This document shows positions 48,047 to 57,275 of a DNA stretch of 64,000 nt, in pieces. The translations under genes and the position numbers were made by a program. Under the pieces are notes generated by a model that saw only the letters and a program-made list of their open reading frames with translations, did not search any database and had not been told where the DNA came from. Where the stretch lies: NCBI RefSeq assembly GCF_016616425.1, contig NZ_CP067101.1, positions 5,704,001 to 5,768,000 on the forward strand. The letters are read 5' to 3'. Numbering within the stretch: the first letter of the stretch is position 1; every line of letters starts with the position of its first letter. The stretch is from Bradyrhizobium diazoefficiens. Lineage in GTDB: Bacteria; Pseudomonadota; Alphaproteobacteria; Rhizobiales; Xanthobacteraceae.

Positions 48047-48169
48047 CTGACGGACACACATTCCAGGCTCGCGCTGCGCGTCGGGCTCACCTGACTCGGT
48101 GCCGTCGGCCTCGGCGTCGCGTGCAAGCTCGAAGCCGGCATTCCCGGCCTGACGCTCGCCGATCTTGCT
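48047..48169 (+). pseudogene. Broken N-terminus of an aspartate-dehydrogenase-like gene
   Basis: Right after tctA, with GGAG 7 nt upstream, a frame opens at a CTG (where an ATG would be expected) and reads LALRVGLT, stop (48092-48094), then L-G-A-V-G-L-G-V-A and LEAGIPGLTLADLA. Treating the TGA as a former glycine codon gives the V-G-L-x-G-L-G-A-V-G Rossmann start of aspartate-dehydrogenase-family proteins. Homology stops exactly where the tRNA fragment begins, so the rest was lost at that junction. Confidence 0.6.
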
Positions 48170-48214
48170 TGGTGGGCGCACCAGGGCTCGAACCTGGGAC
48201 CCGCTGGTTAAGAG
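48170..48214 (-). mobile_element. 3' fragment of tRNA-Lys(CUU): attachment-site-like scar
   Basis: On the - strand the 45 nt read as the 3' part of a tRNA: anticodon loop CTCTTAA (anticodon CTT), 3' anticodon stem CCAGC, variable loop GGGTC, a perfect T-arm CCAGG-TTCGAGC-CCTGG, acceptor strand TGCGCCC, A and encoded CCA. The 5' acceptor strand, D-arm and 5' anticodon stem are absent. Such 3' tRNA copies are the usual result of tyrosine-recombinase integration at a tRNA gene. No integrase gene is in the window. Confidence 0.8.
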
Positions 48215-48281
48215 ACATGCTGCTGGCGTTGATTTTTCGAGAGAATTTTTCCAACTAGCGCAGAATCCGATCATTACGGAA

Positions 48282-48310
48282 AATGGCTGATAGGCAAAAA
48301 TCCAGCCATT
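48282..48310 (-). terminator. Hairpin downstream of the TetR gene
   Basis: AATGGCTG at 48282-48289 and CAGCCATT at 48303-48310 form a perfect 8-bp stem with a 13-nt loop. It lies about 20 bp after the stop of the - strand TetR gene and is followed on that strand by TTTTCC, a short T-run. A plausible weak terminator. The rest of 48215-48331 shows nothing. Confidence 0.4.
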
Positions 48311-48331
48311 GGACGCGAACGACGCAACCGC

Positions 48332-48946
48332 TTAGCTGGACTTGCCGAGAGCTTTCATGACAAAGCGAATCTGATCGCGCAGGCCTGCTTCGGTGTCTTC
48401 GCCGTGTTGAACGCAGTGCTCGATCAAAATTGGATGGAAGAAGGGCACGAACGCGGATCTGACCGCTCGCGCGGCTTCCGCAGCATCTTCGACCTCGAAC
48501 TCGCCCGCTTCGATTCCCTCGCGTATGATCGCCTCGAAGATCGTCAGCATCCGCGCGGTGTGCGCCTGAATGATCGGCCAGTTCTCCTGCGTGGCCGTGA
48601 CGACCAGCTCGTGCATGGGCCTTGCCTTGATCAGCATCATCTTGTTCTGGCGATGAACGGCGGTTAGGAGTCGGTCGAGTTTCTCCATGGCCGGCGCATT
48701 CGCGCCCGCAATCACGAAGGCGATGTCGGCAACCTCGTTCACAACGCGACCGCAGATGGACTCGTTGATCGCATCCCTGGAGGGAAAAAAACGATAGATG
48801 TTCGCCGCGCTCATGCCGAGTTTGGCAGCGATGTCGGCAACGGACGTCCTGTGGTAACCGACGCTGCGAAAATGCTCCTCCGCCACCTCCAGGATACGCG
48901 CACGCGCCTCGTCTGATTCATTTCCCGTTCGGACCGGACGATTCAT
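48332..48946 (-). CDS. TetR family transcriptional regulator
   Basis: 204 aa. Helix-turn-helix at about 16-62: R-A-R-I-L-E-V-A-E-E-H-F, S-V-A-D-I-A-A-K-L-G-M-S-A-A-N-I-Y-R-F-F. The C-terminal ligand domain is not assigned. It lies just downstream of the RND pump genes in the same direction, 15 bp away, so it may be co-transcribed with them. Three TetR genes in 11 kb is typical of accessory efflux and catabolic DNA. Confidence 0.88.
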   Translation of the reverse strand: MNRPVRTGNESDEARARILEVAEEHFRSVGYHRTSVADIAAKLGMSAANIYRFFPSRDAINESICGRVVNEVADIAFVIAGANAPAMEKLDRLLTAVHRQNKMMLIKARPMHELVVTATQENWPIIQAHTARMLTIFEAIIREGIEAGEFEVEDAAEAARAVRSAFVPFFHPILIEHCVQHGEDTEAGLRDQIRFVMKALGKSS

Positions 48947-48961
48947 GGATCTAACAGAGCC

Positions 48962-51900
48962 CTACTCCGCAGCCAGTGCCGGTCGCAATCCAGGCTCCTC
49001 CGTAGCATCCCCGTGGATCTCATCGGCAGTCGGCTTGATCCGGAACCACACGGCATAAAGCGCAGGCAGGAACAGCAGAATCAGCACCGTGCCGACGGCC
49101 GTGCCGCCGATCAGCGTGTAGGCCATCGATCCCCAGAAAACGGAATGCGTGAGGGGAATGAAGGCCAGCACGGCTGCAAGTGCGGTCAGGATCACGGGCC
49201 TCGTGCGTTGCACCGTGGCCTCGATGACAGCGTGATAGTCGTCAAGGCCGGCGGCAAGGTTCTCCTTGATCTGTTCGGTCAGGATCAGCGTGTTGCGCAT
49301 CAGGATGCCAGCCAGTCCTATCAGGCCCAGAATGGCGTTGAACCCGAAGGGCTGGTGAAAGGTCAGCAACATCGGCACCACACCGACGAGACCAAGCGGG
49401 CCCGTCAGCACGACCATGGCCATCGTCGAGAACGATCGCACCTGCAGCATGATGACGATCAGCATGGCGGCAATCATGGCGGGAAAGATCGTCGCCAACG
49501 CGTCGTTGGCCTTGGTTGCCTCCTCGATCGATCCGCCCATTTCGATGCGATAGCCGGCCGGCAGGGACGCGATCAGCGGCTGAAGGGCCGTCTTGATCTC
49601 CTTGGAGACCTCAGGCGGCTGGGTCGCCTCATTGATGTCGGACCTGATCGTGACGACAGGGGTGCGATCGCGACGCTTCAAGATCGGCTCTTCAAGCTGG
49701 ACTTCCGAATGACCGACCTGGTCGAGCGGAACCGGGCGACCGTCCCGGCTCATCAGCGAGAAATCCGCCAGACGCGTCGGATCCAGCCGCTCTCCGCCGG
49801 CGCTGCGTGCCACGATGGGGACATTGCGAATGTCCTCGCGGACCTGCGTCACGGTGATGCCGGTGAGCAGGAACTGCAGTTGCCGGGCAACCTCCGCTGG
49901 CGAAAGGCCGATGAGGTTCAGTCGATCCTGATCCGGAATGAAGCGGAGCACGGGCGTGCGATCACCCCAGTCGCGGTTCGCCTGGCGCACATCGGGAATG
50001 CCACGCATGAGACCGAGGGCTTTTTCGGAAATGGCGTACAATTGCGCCGGATCAGGCCCCATGATCCGAAACTCGACCGGGAATGGCGTGTAGGGTCCGA
50101 ACACGAGCTGCGTGACGCGCACATTGGCCTCAGGTGCGAGCCCCTGTGACACCGCCTGCCGGAGCCGCTGCTTGAGATCTTCGCGCGCCTCCGCATCCGG
50201 CGTCAGCACGACGATCTTGGCGAAGGCCGGGGTCAGGCAATTCCGGCGCCATCGCGAAGAAGAAGCGCGGCGCGCCCTGACCGATATAGCTCGTGACGAT
50301 CTTGGCCTCGGGCTGATCGTGCAGCCAGCGCTCGAGCTTCTCGGCTGCGGCGGTGGTCGTCTCGATGCTGGTACCTTCCGGCAAGCGAACCTCCACCAGC
50401 ACTTCGGGGCGGTCGGAAGTCGGGAAGAACTGCTGTTTGACGCCGCCCATGCCGACGACCGACAGCGCGAAAGCGACGGCGACGATGCCGCTGGTTACGA
50501 ACTTGTGGCGCACGGCGAAGGCAATGAGCGCGCGCAGGCGCCGATAGTTCGGCGTGCCGTAAATCGCGTGGTGACCACCTTCGATCGGCTTGATCGCGGG
50601 CAGCATCTTGACGCCCAGGTAGGGCGTGAAGACCACCGCGACGATCCAGGAGACGATGAGAGCAAACCCCACGACCCAGAAGATGTTGCCGGCGTATTCG
50701 CCGGCCGTCGAGCGCGCGAAGCCTACCGGCAGGAAGCCGGCGATCGTCACGAGCGTTCCCGACAACATCGGCGCCGCCGTGTGGCTCCACGCATAGGCCG
50801 CCGCCAACATACGGTCCATGCCCTCTTCCATTTTCACCACCATCACCTCGATGGCGATGATGGCGTCGTCAACGAGAAGACCAAGCGCCAGGATGAGGGC
50901 GCCGAGCGTGATGCGGTCGAAGAACCTACCGGTCTCCAGCATGATGAGGAACACGACGGCAAGCGTCAAAGGAACGGCGGCAGCGACCACGATGCCGACG
51001 CGCCAGCCGAGGCTGAGCAGGCTCACCAGCAGCACCACGCCGAGCGCCATCGCGAACTTCATCATGAACTCGTCAACCGCCGAGGTGATGTTGACGGCCT
51101 GGTCACTGACCTTGGCCAGAGACATCCCGAGTGGCAGCGTCCGGGAGATCGCTGCGGACCTCTCCTCCAGCGCCTTGCCGAGCGCGAGGCCATTCCAGCC
51201 CTCTTGCATGATGGCGGCGAGCATGATGGACGGCTCGCCCTGGTGTCGGATCAGGTAAGTGGGAGGATCCTCATAACCGCGGCGGACTGTGGCGATGTCG
51301 GAGAGTTTCAGCGTCCGCCCTGCAGCGACGATCGGGGTGTCGGCGATCGCCTGCACGCTGTCATAGGCGCCGTCGACCCGGATGAAGACCTGCGGCCCCT
51401 TGGTGTCGATCGAGCCTGCCGGTGTGACGGTGTTCTGCCGCTGCAAGGCCGCGACAATATCCTGTGCCGACACACCGAGCGTTGCCAGCTTGGGATAGGA
51501 AAACTCGACGAATATTTGCTCGGGACGTTCACCGAGGATGTTGATCTTCTTGACGCCGGGCACGTGCAGGAGGTCCTGGCGAATGGTCTCGGCTTGCCTG
51601 GCGAGCTCTCGCATCGGCATGCCCTTCGCTTTAAGGGCATAAAGGGCGAAGCTCACGTCCGAATATTCGTCGTTGACGAAGGGGCCGAGCACACCTGAAG
51701 GCAGCTTGCGCGCTTCATCCCCGAGCTTCTTGCGGGCCTGGTAGAACTCCTCGTGCACGAGGGATGGCGGCGTGCTGTCCTTCAGCGTAACGGTCATGTA
51801 GGCATAACCCGGCCGCGTGGTCGTCTCCACCCGGTCGTACCAGGCCAGCTCTTGAATCCGCTTCTCCAGGGGTTCGGCGACCTGGTCCTGCATCTCGCGT

Positions 51901-52073
51901 GCCGTCGCGCCCGGCCAAACCGTCGTGACAGTCAGAGTCTTGATGGTGAATGAAGGGTCCTCCGCCCGCCCGAGCATGAAGAAGGCGTACGCGCCTGCGG
52001 CCGCCAGCAGCAGGATGAAGAACAGGGTGACGGCTCGTTCGCGAACGGCGATCGCAGACAGATTGAAGCTCAT
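48962..52073 (-). pseudogene. RND efflux inner-membrane pump, split by a one-base frameshift
   Basis: Two - strand frames together make an AcrB/hydrophobe-amphiphile pump: 50130-52073 holds the N-terminal 620 residues (S-F-N-L-S start, first membrane domain, D-D-A-I-I-A-I-E in TM4 region), and 48962-50209 holds the rest (G-L-A-G-I-L-M-R-N-T). The break is in A-P-E-L-P-D-P, at a run of four G on the + strand (50229-50232); deleting one restores A-F-A-K-I-V-V. The span is 3112 nt, one more than 1037 codons. Either a true null allele or a sequencing error. Confidence 0.85.
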
Positions 52074-53176
52074 CAGTTGCTCCTGTCTTGAGAGGCGGTC
52101 CTGACGTGAGCGCCCTCCTGCAAGAGATGAGCGCCCAGCGAAACGACCCGATCACCTGAGCTCAGCCCGGAGATAACGGCGGTTTCGCTGGTCACACGCA
52201 CAAGCTTGATGGGCTGAAAGTGTACGGCCGAGGTGCCGCTCTCGAAGACCCAAACGCCGGTCTTTCTGCCGTCATCGAGCACGGCTCCCAGCGGCACCTG
52301 GACTTCCGGCAGGGTCTCCTGGCTTGCAAGCCGAATGGTGACCGTCGCGCCAAGTGGCGCCGCCGCGGCCTCACCGTCGAGCACATAGCGGGCCTCGTAG
52401 GTACGGGTCTGGACATCGGCGGAATCCGACAATTGCCGGAGATGCGCAGTAAAGCGGCGCCCATCGCTCCCATACAGGCTCGCCTCGGCGAGCGAGCCGA
52501 TCGCCGGCCGCATTGTTTCGGGAAGCGCGACCACAGCTTCGCGAGGGCCCGACTGTGCGAGTCGAACGACCGCTTGGCCGGCGGAGACCACTTGTCCCGG
52601 CTCGCCGAGCGTTTGGGTGACCGTTCCGTCCGCATCCGCCACCAGGATGGAATAGGTCGCCTGGTTCTCGGCGACCCCTGCTTCGGCTTCTGCTGCGGCA
52701 AGCTGCGCTTTGGCAGTGTCCGATGCGGCCTTCGCCTGCTCGTAGCGCTGTTTGGAAGTCCATCCGTCGCTGACCAGGTTGGCGTATCGACGCTCGTCGG
52801 CGTCGGTCTGAACGACAACTGCACGCGCTGCCGCTACCGCGTTGCGCTTCGCCGTGACCGCCAGACGAAGGTCGGTTTCGTCGATCCGCATCAGCGGCTG
52901 GCCGGATTTGACCTGTTCACCGGCATTCACAAGTCGTTCGACGATCTTCCCGGCGACGCGAAAGCCGAGATTGCTTTCCACCTTGGCGCCGACTGTGCCC
53001 GTGAAGCCGCGTTCGGATCCGCCGACTCTCGCGGCGATCACCAGACGGACCATCGGGGGCTCCTGCCTCGGGTCGCTGACCGCAGAGGCTTCATGGGCGG
53101 GAATCGCAAGAGCAACGAAGGTCGCCACCCCCGCCGGGACCAAAATACCGGCGAGCACCGCAACACCCCTCATCAT
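52073..53176 (-). CDS. RND efflux periplasmic adaptor (membrane fusion protein)
   Basis: 367 aa. N-terminal membrane anchor or signal (R-G-V-A-V-L-A-G-I-L-V-P-A-G-V-A), lipoyl-like G-F-R-V-A-G-K-I-V and N-A-G-E-Q-V-K-S-G-Q-P-L, an alpha-hairpin of about 90 residues and the beta-barrel G-S-L-A-E-A-S. The start at 53176 has AAAGGAG 8 nt upstream; ATGs at 53224 and 53206 have no such site. It overlaps the pump gene by one base (TGATG). No outer-membrane TolC partner is seen nearby. Confidence 0.88.
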   Translation of the reverse strand: MMRGVAVLAGILVPAGVATFVALAIPAHEASAVSDPRQEPPMVRLVIAARVGGSERGFTGTVGAKVESNLGFRVAGKIVERLVNAGEQVKSGQPLMRIDETDLRLAVTAKRNAVAAARAVVVQTDADERRYANLVSDGWTSKQRYEQAKAASDTAKAQLAAAEAEAGVAENQATYSILVADADGTVTQTLGEPGQVVSAGQAVVRLAQSGPREAVVALPETMRPAIGSLAEASLYGSDGRRFTAHLRQLSDSADVQTRTYEARYVLDGEAAAAPLGATVTIRLASQETLPEVQVPLGAVLDDGRKTGVWVFESGTSAVHFQPIKLVRVTSETAVISGLSSGDRVVSLGAHLLQEGAHVRTASQDRSN

Positions 53177-53185
53177 GACCCGTCT

Positions 53186-53372
53186 CCTTTGGATTTTAGA
53201 TTTCATACGGCTTCTATAGTTCAATTAGATTTCGATCGCAATCTAATTTGGACGAGTAACTGGAACGTGAAGGCAGAGATCTCTCGCCCTTCAGCGGCAA
53301 ATCCCAGCCGCCGGATTGATAGATTGCAGTTGAACTCTATATGAGCTATAGAAGTTGGACGAAATCCAAATG
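53186..53372. promoter_or_regulatory. Divergent control region with palindrome and mirrored leaders
   Basis: A near-perfect 26-bp palindrome lies at 53224-53249: arms AATTAGATT and AATCTAATT around a central CGATCG. In addition the two leaders are mirror copies: ATGAACTATAGAAG on the - strand from 53224 and ATGAGCTATAGAAG on the + strand from 53341, each followed by GAAATC-x-AAA. The element separates the efflux operon from the TetR gene at 53383, the natural candidate to bind it. Confidence 0.6.
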
Positions 53373-53382
53373 GAGGTCCACG

Positions 53383-53961
53383 ATGCGAGTGAGTCGCACT
53401 CAGGCGGCCGAGAACCGCCAAACCGTGATCAACGTGGCAAGCCGCCTCTTCAGGGAGCGGGGCTTTGACGGCATCGGGCTCAAGGATCTGATGAAGGGTG
53501 CCGGGCTGACCCAAGGCGCCTTCTACAAGCAGTTCGCATCAAAAGAGGATCTGGCGGTTGAGGCGTCCAAGCGCGCATTGGAGAGCGCGTCCGGCCGATG
53601 GTCGGACGCGGCCTCGGCACATCCTGACGATCCACTCGGCGCGGTGATCGCGTTTTACCTCAGTGGCGACCATCGCGGAGAAAGGATGGACGGCTGCCCG
53701 ATCGTGGCGCTCGGCTCAGATGCCGCCCGACAGGGCCCTGACGTGAAGGCGGAATTCGAAGCGGGGATCAAAGCGCATCTCGAGGTGCTCGGCCGGTTCA
53801 TTGCCGGGACCGGCGAGGAGGCCTCGCGCGGCAAGGCCATGGCCATTCTCGCAACGATGGTCGGCGCGGTGACGCTGTCGCGCGTGGTCAACGACCCTGA
53901 TCTGGCTCAGGCGCTTTTGGATGCCGCGGCCGAACAGGTTCGCGACGTCGCCGCCGCTTGA
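53383..53961 (+). CDS. TetR family transcriptional regulator of the RND pump
   Basis: 192 aa. Helix-turn-helix: R-Q-T-V-I-N-V-A-S-R-L-F-R-E-R-G-F-D, L-K-D-L-M-K-G-A-G-L-T-Q-G-A-F-Y-K-Q-F. A GGAGG site precedes the ATG at 53383; the in-frame ATG at 53341 lies in the mirrored leader. The C-terminal half has D-G-C-P-I-V-A-L-G, as in AcrR-like and NemR-like regulators with a reactive or ligand-facing cysteine. Divergent from the pump operon, so likely its repressor. Confidence 0.9.
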   Translation: MRVSRTQAAENRQTVINVASRLFRERGFDGIGLKDLMKGAGLTQGAFYKQFASKEDLAVEASKRALESASGRWSDAASAHPDDPLGAVIAFYLSGDHRGERMDGCPIVALGSDAARQGPDVKAEFEAGIKAHLEVLGRFIAGTGEEASRGKAMAILATMVGAVTLSRVVNDPDLAQALLDAAAEQVRDVAAA

Positions 53962-53991
53962 AAGCGCCCCTTCGAAGCACGGAGAGATCGA

Positions 53992-54843
53992 ATGCTCAGC
54001 ATGACTGAAGCCAAACCAAGTTTGCTGAAGATATCGGATAAGCTAAGCGTACGGTTTCAAAAGACCGGCAGCGGGCCTCCGCTGCTCCTCATACATACGA
54101 TCCGGACGCAGCTCGAATATTTCCGCAGTCTTGCGCCTCTCCTCGCGACATCGCACGCCGTGTACGCCATTGATCTCCCGGGCCACGGACACTCACCGAT
54201 CGATCCAAGCGCAAGCTTCGACGAGCCCTACTTCAGGCGAGCTGTCATTCGCTTCATCGAGGAGCTGAACCTCTCAGACGTCACGATCGTCGGCGAGTCA
54301 ATTGGCGGGGCATTGGCCCTCACGGTGGCGGCGTCGCTTCCCCAGCGCGTGAAACGGGTCTATGCGATCAATCCCTACGACTACGAGACCCGCTACGGGG
54401 ACGGCATTCGACGCGGGAACTGGCTCGCGAATTTCATCATCGGCAGTTTGCAGATCCCGGTGCTCGGTGCAGTGAATGCATCGCTCGAAAACAAGCTGAT
54501 CCTCGGCAAGATCATGGGCGGCGGATATCACGATCCCCGCAAACTGCCGGCCGATCTGCTTGCGGAGTTCGATGAAGTCGCCCACCGCCCCGGATACAAG
54601 CGGATCGCCCGCAAGGTGCTGGCAGGGTGGCGATCCTGGAGCAGGGCCCGCGATTACTATCGGCAGATCTCGGCACCCGTGACGCTGATTTATGGCGACA
54701 GCGATTGGTCTCGGCCAAACGAGCGCGAACGCACACAGTCGCTGATCGCTGCTTCGCAGATGGTGACGCTCAAGAATACCGGCCACTTCTCAGCTGTCGA
54801 AAATCCGTCGGAATTGGCTCGCGTGATTTTGGCGGTAGAATGA
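53992..54843 (+). CDS. Alpha/beta hydrolase (serine nucleophile)
   Basis: 283 aa. Nucleophile elbow G-E-S-I-G-G with S103, oxyanion segment L-L-L-I-H-T-I-R-T, and the acid and histidine in I-Y-G-D-S-D and T-G-H-F-S-A. Family members include esterases and ring-cleavage-product hydrolases. It starts 30 bp after the TetR gene and may share its promoter. Substrate unknown. Confidence 0.85.
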   Translation: MLSMTEAKPSLLKISDKLSVRFQKTGSGPPLLLIHTIRTQLEYFRSLAPLLATSHAVYAIDLPGHGHSPIDPSASFDEPYFRRAVIRFIEELNLSDVTIVGESIGGALALTVAASLPQRVKRVYAINPYDYETRYGDGIRRGNWLANFIIGSLQIPVLGAVNASLENKLILGKIMGGGYHDPRKLPADLLAEFDEVAHRPGYKRIARKVLAGWRSWSRARDYYRQISAPVTLIYGDSDWSRPNERERTQSLIAASQMVTLKNTGHFSAVENPSELARVILAVE

Positions 54844-54961
54844 CCCGCGCATCAATTACAGCAGCGGACGCCGCTAATCCGACAAAAGCGACTGCTGCGA
54901 TTTAACTCTTCAGCACGCCACACAGCTCCAACGTTGCGCTGAGGTCCTGAACCGCACTTGC

Positions 54962-54975
54962 ATGATGATCATCAT
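54962..54975. promoter_or_regulatory. Operator-like palindrome O1 (ATGAT-GATC-ATCAT)
   Basis: A perfect 14-bp palindrome in the 170-bp gap before the Fe-ADH-family gene at 55014, followed directly by ATATAA, which could be a -10. The same ATGAT-N4-ATCAT pattern recurs at 58962, 58983 and, with one changed end base, 60690, pointing to one regulator, most likely the TetR encoded at 58294. Confidence 0.6.
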
Positions 54976-55013
54976 ATAAGGCCGGGTTATCGGGCATCTA
55001 ATGGGAGGAAGAA

Positions 55014-56174
55014 ATGCGTAAGACTGGTGCACACAACTTTCCGGCAATTGATCGCGTCATTTATGGCAAGACCGCGGCTGAAGCCGTCAGCGAAGAGGCG
55101 GAGCGGCTCAACGCAAGGCGCATTTTCCTCATCGTCAGCCGAACCTTGAATACCAAATCCGACGAGATCGAGAGAATCCGGCATACGCTTGGCGACAAAC
55201 ATGCAGCAACTTTTGATGGAATTGCGCAGCACACGACCCGCAAGCAGGCTGCCGAGGTTGCCCATCATGCAAAGGAGGCGCGAGCTGACCTGGTTGTGGC
55301 CGTCGGTGGCGGTTCTGCCGTCGATCTCGCCAAGATCGTCATCATGGCGATGGAGCACGAGATCCGCGATGAAGCGGGCTTCGATCCCTTCCCCATGGGT
55401 CCGGGTGTGAGCTTTTCCCCCTTCCGCGCGCCGAAAGTCCGGCAGATCGCGGTGCCGTCGACGCTGAATGGCGGCGAATACAATGCCGCAGCGCTCGTCA
55501 CCGACGAGCGCCATAAGCTGAAGCAGATATTCTTTCACCCCCAGATGATGCCGGTGTCGATCATTCTCGACCCTGCCCTCACGCTTCATACGCCGACAAA
55601 ACTCTGGATGGGATCGGGCACACGCTCGATGGATCACGGCATCGAGGCACTGTGCTCGCCGGCCGGCACTCCCTTGGCCGACGAAGTGGTCCTGGCGGGT
55701 ATCCGCACGTTGCGGGAGGGAATGCTCCAGACTTTGCAGCAGCCTGACGATCTCGAGGCGCGCCGGTTATCTCAATATGGCTCATGGCTCGCGTCCTTTG
55801 GGCTGCAGGCACGCGTCCCCATGGGCGCAAGTCACGGCATTGGCCATGTGCTTGGCGGGACGTTCAATGTTCCCCACTACTATTGCACGCCCGTCATCAT
55901 GCCGAGCCTTCTTCGCTACAACAAGCCATTCACTGAAGACGCGCAGAAGCGTTTGGCGACGGCTCTGGGCGCTCCGGGTGGCGAAGCCGCAGACGCCTTT
56001 GCGGAGTTCACCCGGAGGCTTGGACTACCCGGACGACTCGCCGAGGTCGGCATCGGTGAAGACAAGTTCGATCAGATCAGCAAGATCGCAATCAATCATC
56101 GCTTCGTAAAGGCCAACCCGCGCCCGTTCAAGAACGAAGCCGATATCGTCGATCTGCTGCGAGCCGCCGCGTAA
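55014..56174 (+). CDS. Iron-containing alcohol dehydrogenase / maleylacetate reductase family protein
   Basis: 386 aa. NAD(P)-binding G-G-G-S-A-V-D at 98-104. Of the usual metal ligands, H208, H274/H278 and H288 can be aligned, but the first aspartate falls on R204 (S-G-T-R-S-M-D-H), as in metal-free maleylacetate reductases. It may therefore reduce a chloro- or maleylacetate-like substrate rather than an alcohol. First gene after operator O1; a run of + strand catabolic genes follows. Confidence 0.82.
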   Translation: MRKTGAHNFPAIDRVIYGKTAAEAVSEEAERLNARRIFLIVSRTLNTKSDEIERIRHTLGDKHAATFDGIAQHTTRKQAAEVAHHAKEARADLVVAVGGGSAVDLAKIVIMAMEHEIRDEAGFDPFPMGPGVSFSPFRAPKVRQIAVPSTLNGGEYNAAALVTDERHKLKQIFFHPQMMPVSIILDPALTLHTPTKLWMGSGTRSMDHGIEALCSPAGTPLADEVVLAGIRTLREGMLQTLQQPDDLEARRLSQYGSWLASFGLQARVPMGASHGIGHVLGGTFNVPHYYCTPVIMPSLLRYNKPFTEDAQKRLATALGAPGGEAADAFAEFTRRLGLPGRLAEVGIGEDKFDQISKIAINHRFVKANPRPFKNEADIVDLLRAAA

Positions 56175-56254
56175 CTGTAACCGTTGGAATTCGGCATCGG
56201 AAGCAAAGCGGCCGACCGGGGTCGCGCAACTGCTGCACGAGGAAAACGCCCACC

Positions 56255-57202
56255 ATGATCGCTTCTGCTCCTTCGGCCGAACAACGCTACGCCGATGTTC
56301 CAGAAGGTTCGCCGGAGAACTCTCCGGCGAACGGCCATATTCGCAGGCGGACCGTTCGCGCCAACGGGCTGGATTTTCCGATCCTGGAGGCTGGAACTGG
56401 TCCCCTCGTACTCTGCCTGCACGGCTTTCCCGATCATGCGCAGAGCTGGATCCCCATTCTCGACCGGCTCGCGCGAGAAGGATATTGGGCAGTCGCGCCT
56501 GCGCTCAGAGGCTATTGGGTCGGCGGCGCTGCGCCCGACGGATCGTACCGCGCCTCGGCGACAGGTCAGGACGTGTTGGCTCTCATCGAATCGCTCGGAG
56601 CTGAGCAAGCCGTTCTCGTCGGGCACGATCTGGGGGCACGTGCCGCCTACGCCGCGGCGAGCCTGGATGCGGCGCGCGTCCGCAAGCTTGTCGGCCTGGC
56701 GGTCCCCTATGGAAAAGGGCTGGCAACGGCATTCGTTGCCGACGGTGATCAGCAGCGACGAAGCTGGTATATGTTATTCTTCCAGACGCGTCTGGCCGAG
56801 ATGGCCGTTCAGCTCAACGACTTTGCCTTCCTCGACCGACTCTGGCGCGAATGGTCGCCGGGATACGTGCTGCCACCCTTGGGGCGATCTGCGCTCAATG
56901 AAGCCTTTGGCCAGCCCGGCGTCCTCACGCAGACGCTGGCCTATTACCAGCAGTTGTTCACCCCGCCATCCCTCCCGGCGGCCCAGGCTATCGAGGCTCT
57001 CGCCAGCCGTCCAATTGCGGTCCCGTCGCTGTACCTGCACGGGGCGGAAGATGGCTGCATGTCCGCGCGGCTCAGCGAAGGCATGGAAGCAATGTTCACG
57101 CATGGACTCGAGCGCGTCGTGATCCCTAGCGTCGGGCACTTCCTGCATCTCGAACAGCCCGACACAGTTCTAAACCACATCCTTCGCTTCCTGAAAAGCT
57201 GA
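56255..57202 (+). CDS. Alpha/beta hydrolase with Asp nucleophile (epoxide hydrolase / dehalogenase-like)
   Basis: 315 aa. H-G-F-P-D at 56-60 (oxyanion loop) and nucleophile elbow V-G-H-D-L-G with D125, the arrangement of epoxide hydrolases and haloalkane or fluoroacetate dehalogenases. The final G-H-F-L-H-L-E-Q-P supplies the histidine. The first 30 residues are variable and may be a loose extension or a misplaced start. Substrate unknown. Confidence 0.85.
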   Translation: MIASAPSAEQRYADVPEGSPENSPANGHIRRRTVRANGLDFPILEAGTGPLVLCLHGFPDHAQSWIPILDRLAREGYWAVAPALRGYWVGGAAPDGSYRASATGQDVLALIESLGAEQAVLVGHDLGARAAYAAASLDAARVRKLVGLAVPYGKGLATAFVADGDQQRRSWYMLFFQTRLAEMAVQLNDFAFLDRLWREWSPGYVLPPLGRSALNEAFGQPGVLTQTLAYYQQLFTPPSLPAAQAIEALASRPIAVPSLYLHGAEDGCMSARLSEGMEAMFTHGLERVVIPSVGHFLHLEQPDTVLNHILRFLKS

Positions 57203-57275
57203 GCGGCCCCGCGCGCCCGGTGCAAGAGCCGGTCTCCTTCTGAAAAGCTAGCCTGTTAGCCGAGAGGACAAGGCA

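Noticed and set aside
48170..48290. Complete functional tRNA-Lys
   Set aside because: No 5' acceptor strand (GGGCGCA) or D-arm occurs upstream of the anticodon loop on the - strand, and the 5' anticodon stem does not pair.
50112..51698. 528-codon + frame opposite the RND pump gene
   Set aside because: The pump is unmistakable on the - strand; the + translation is highly polar and repetitive, with no domain.
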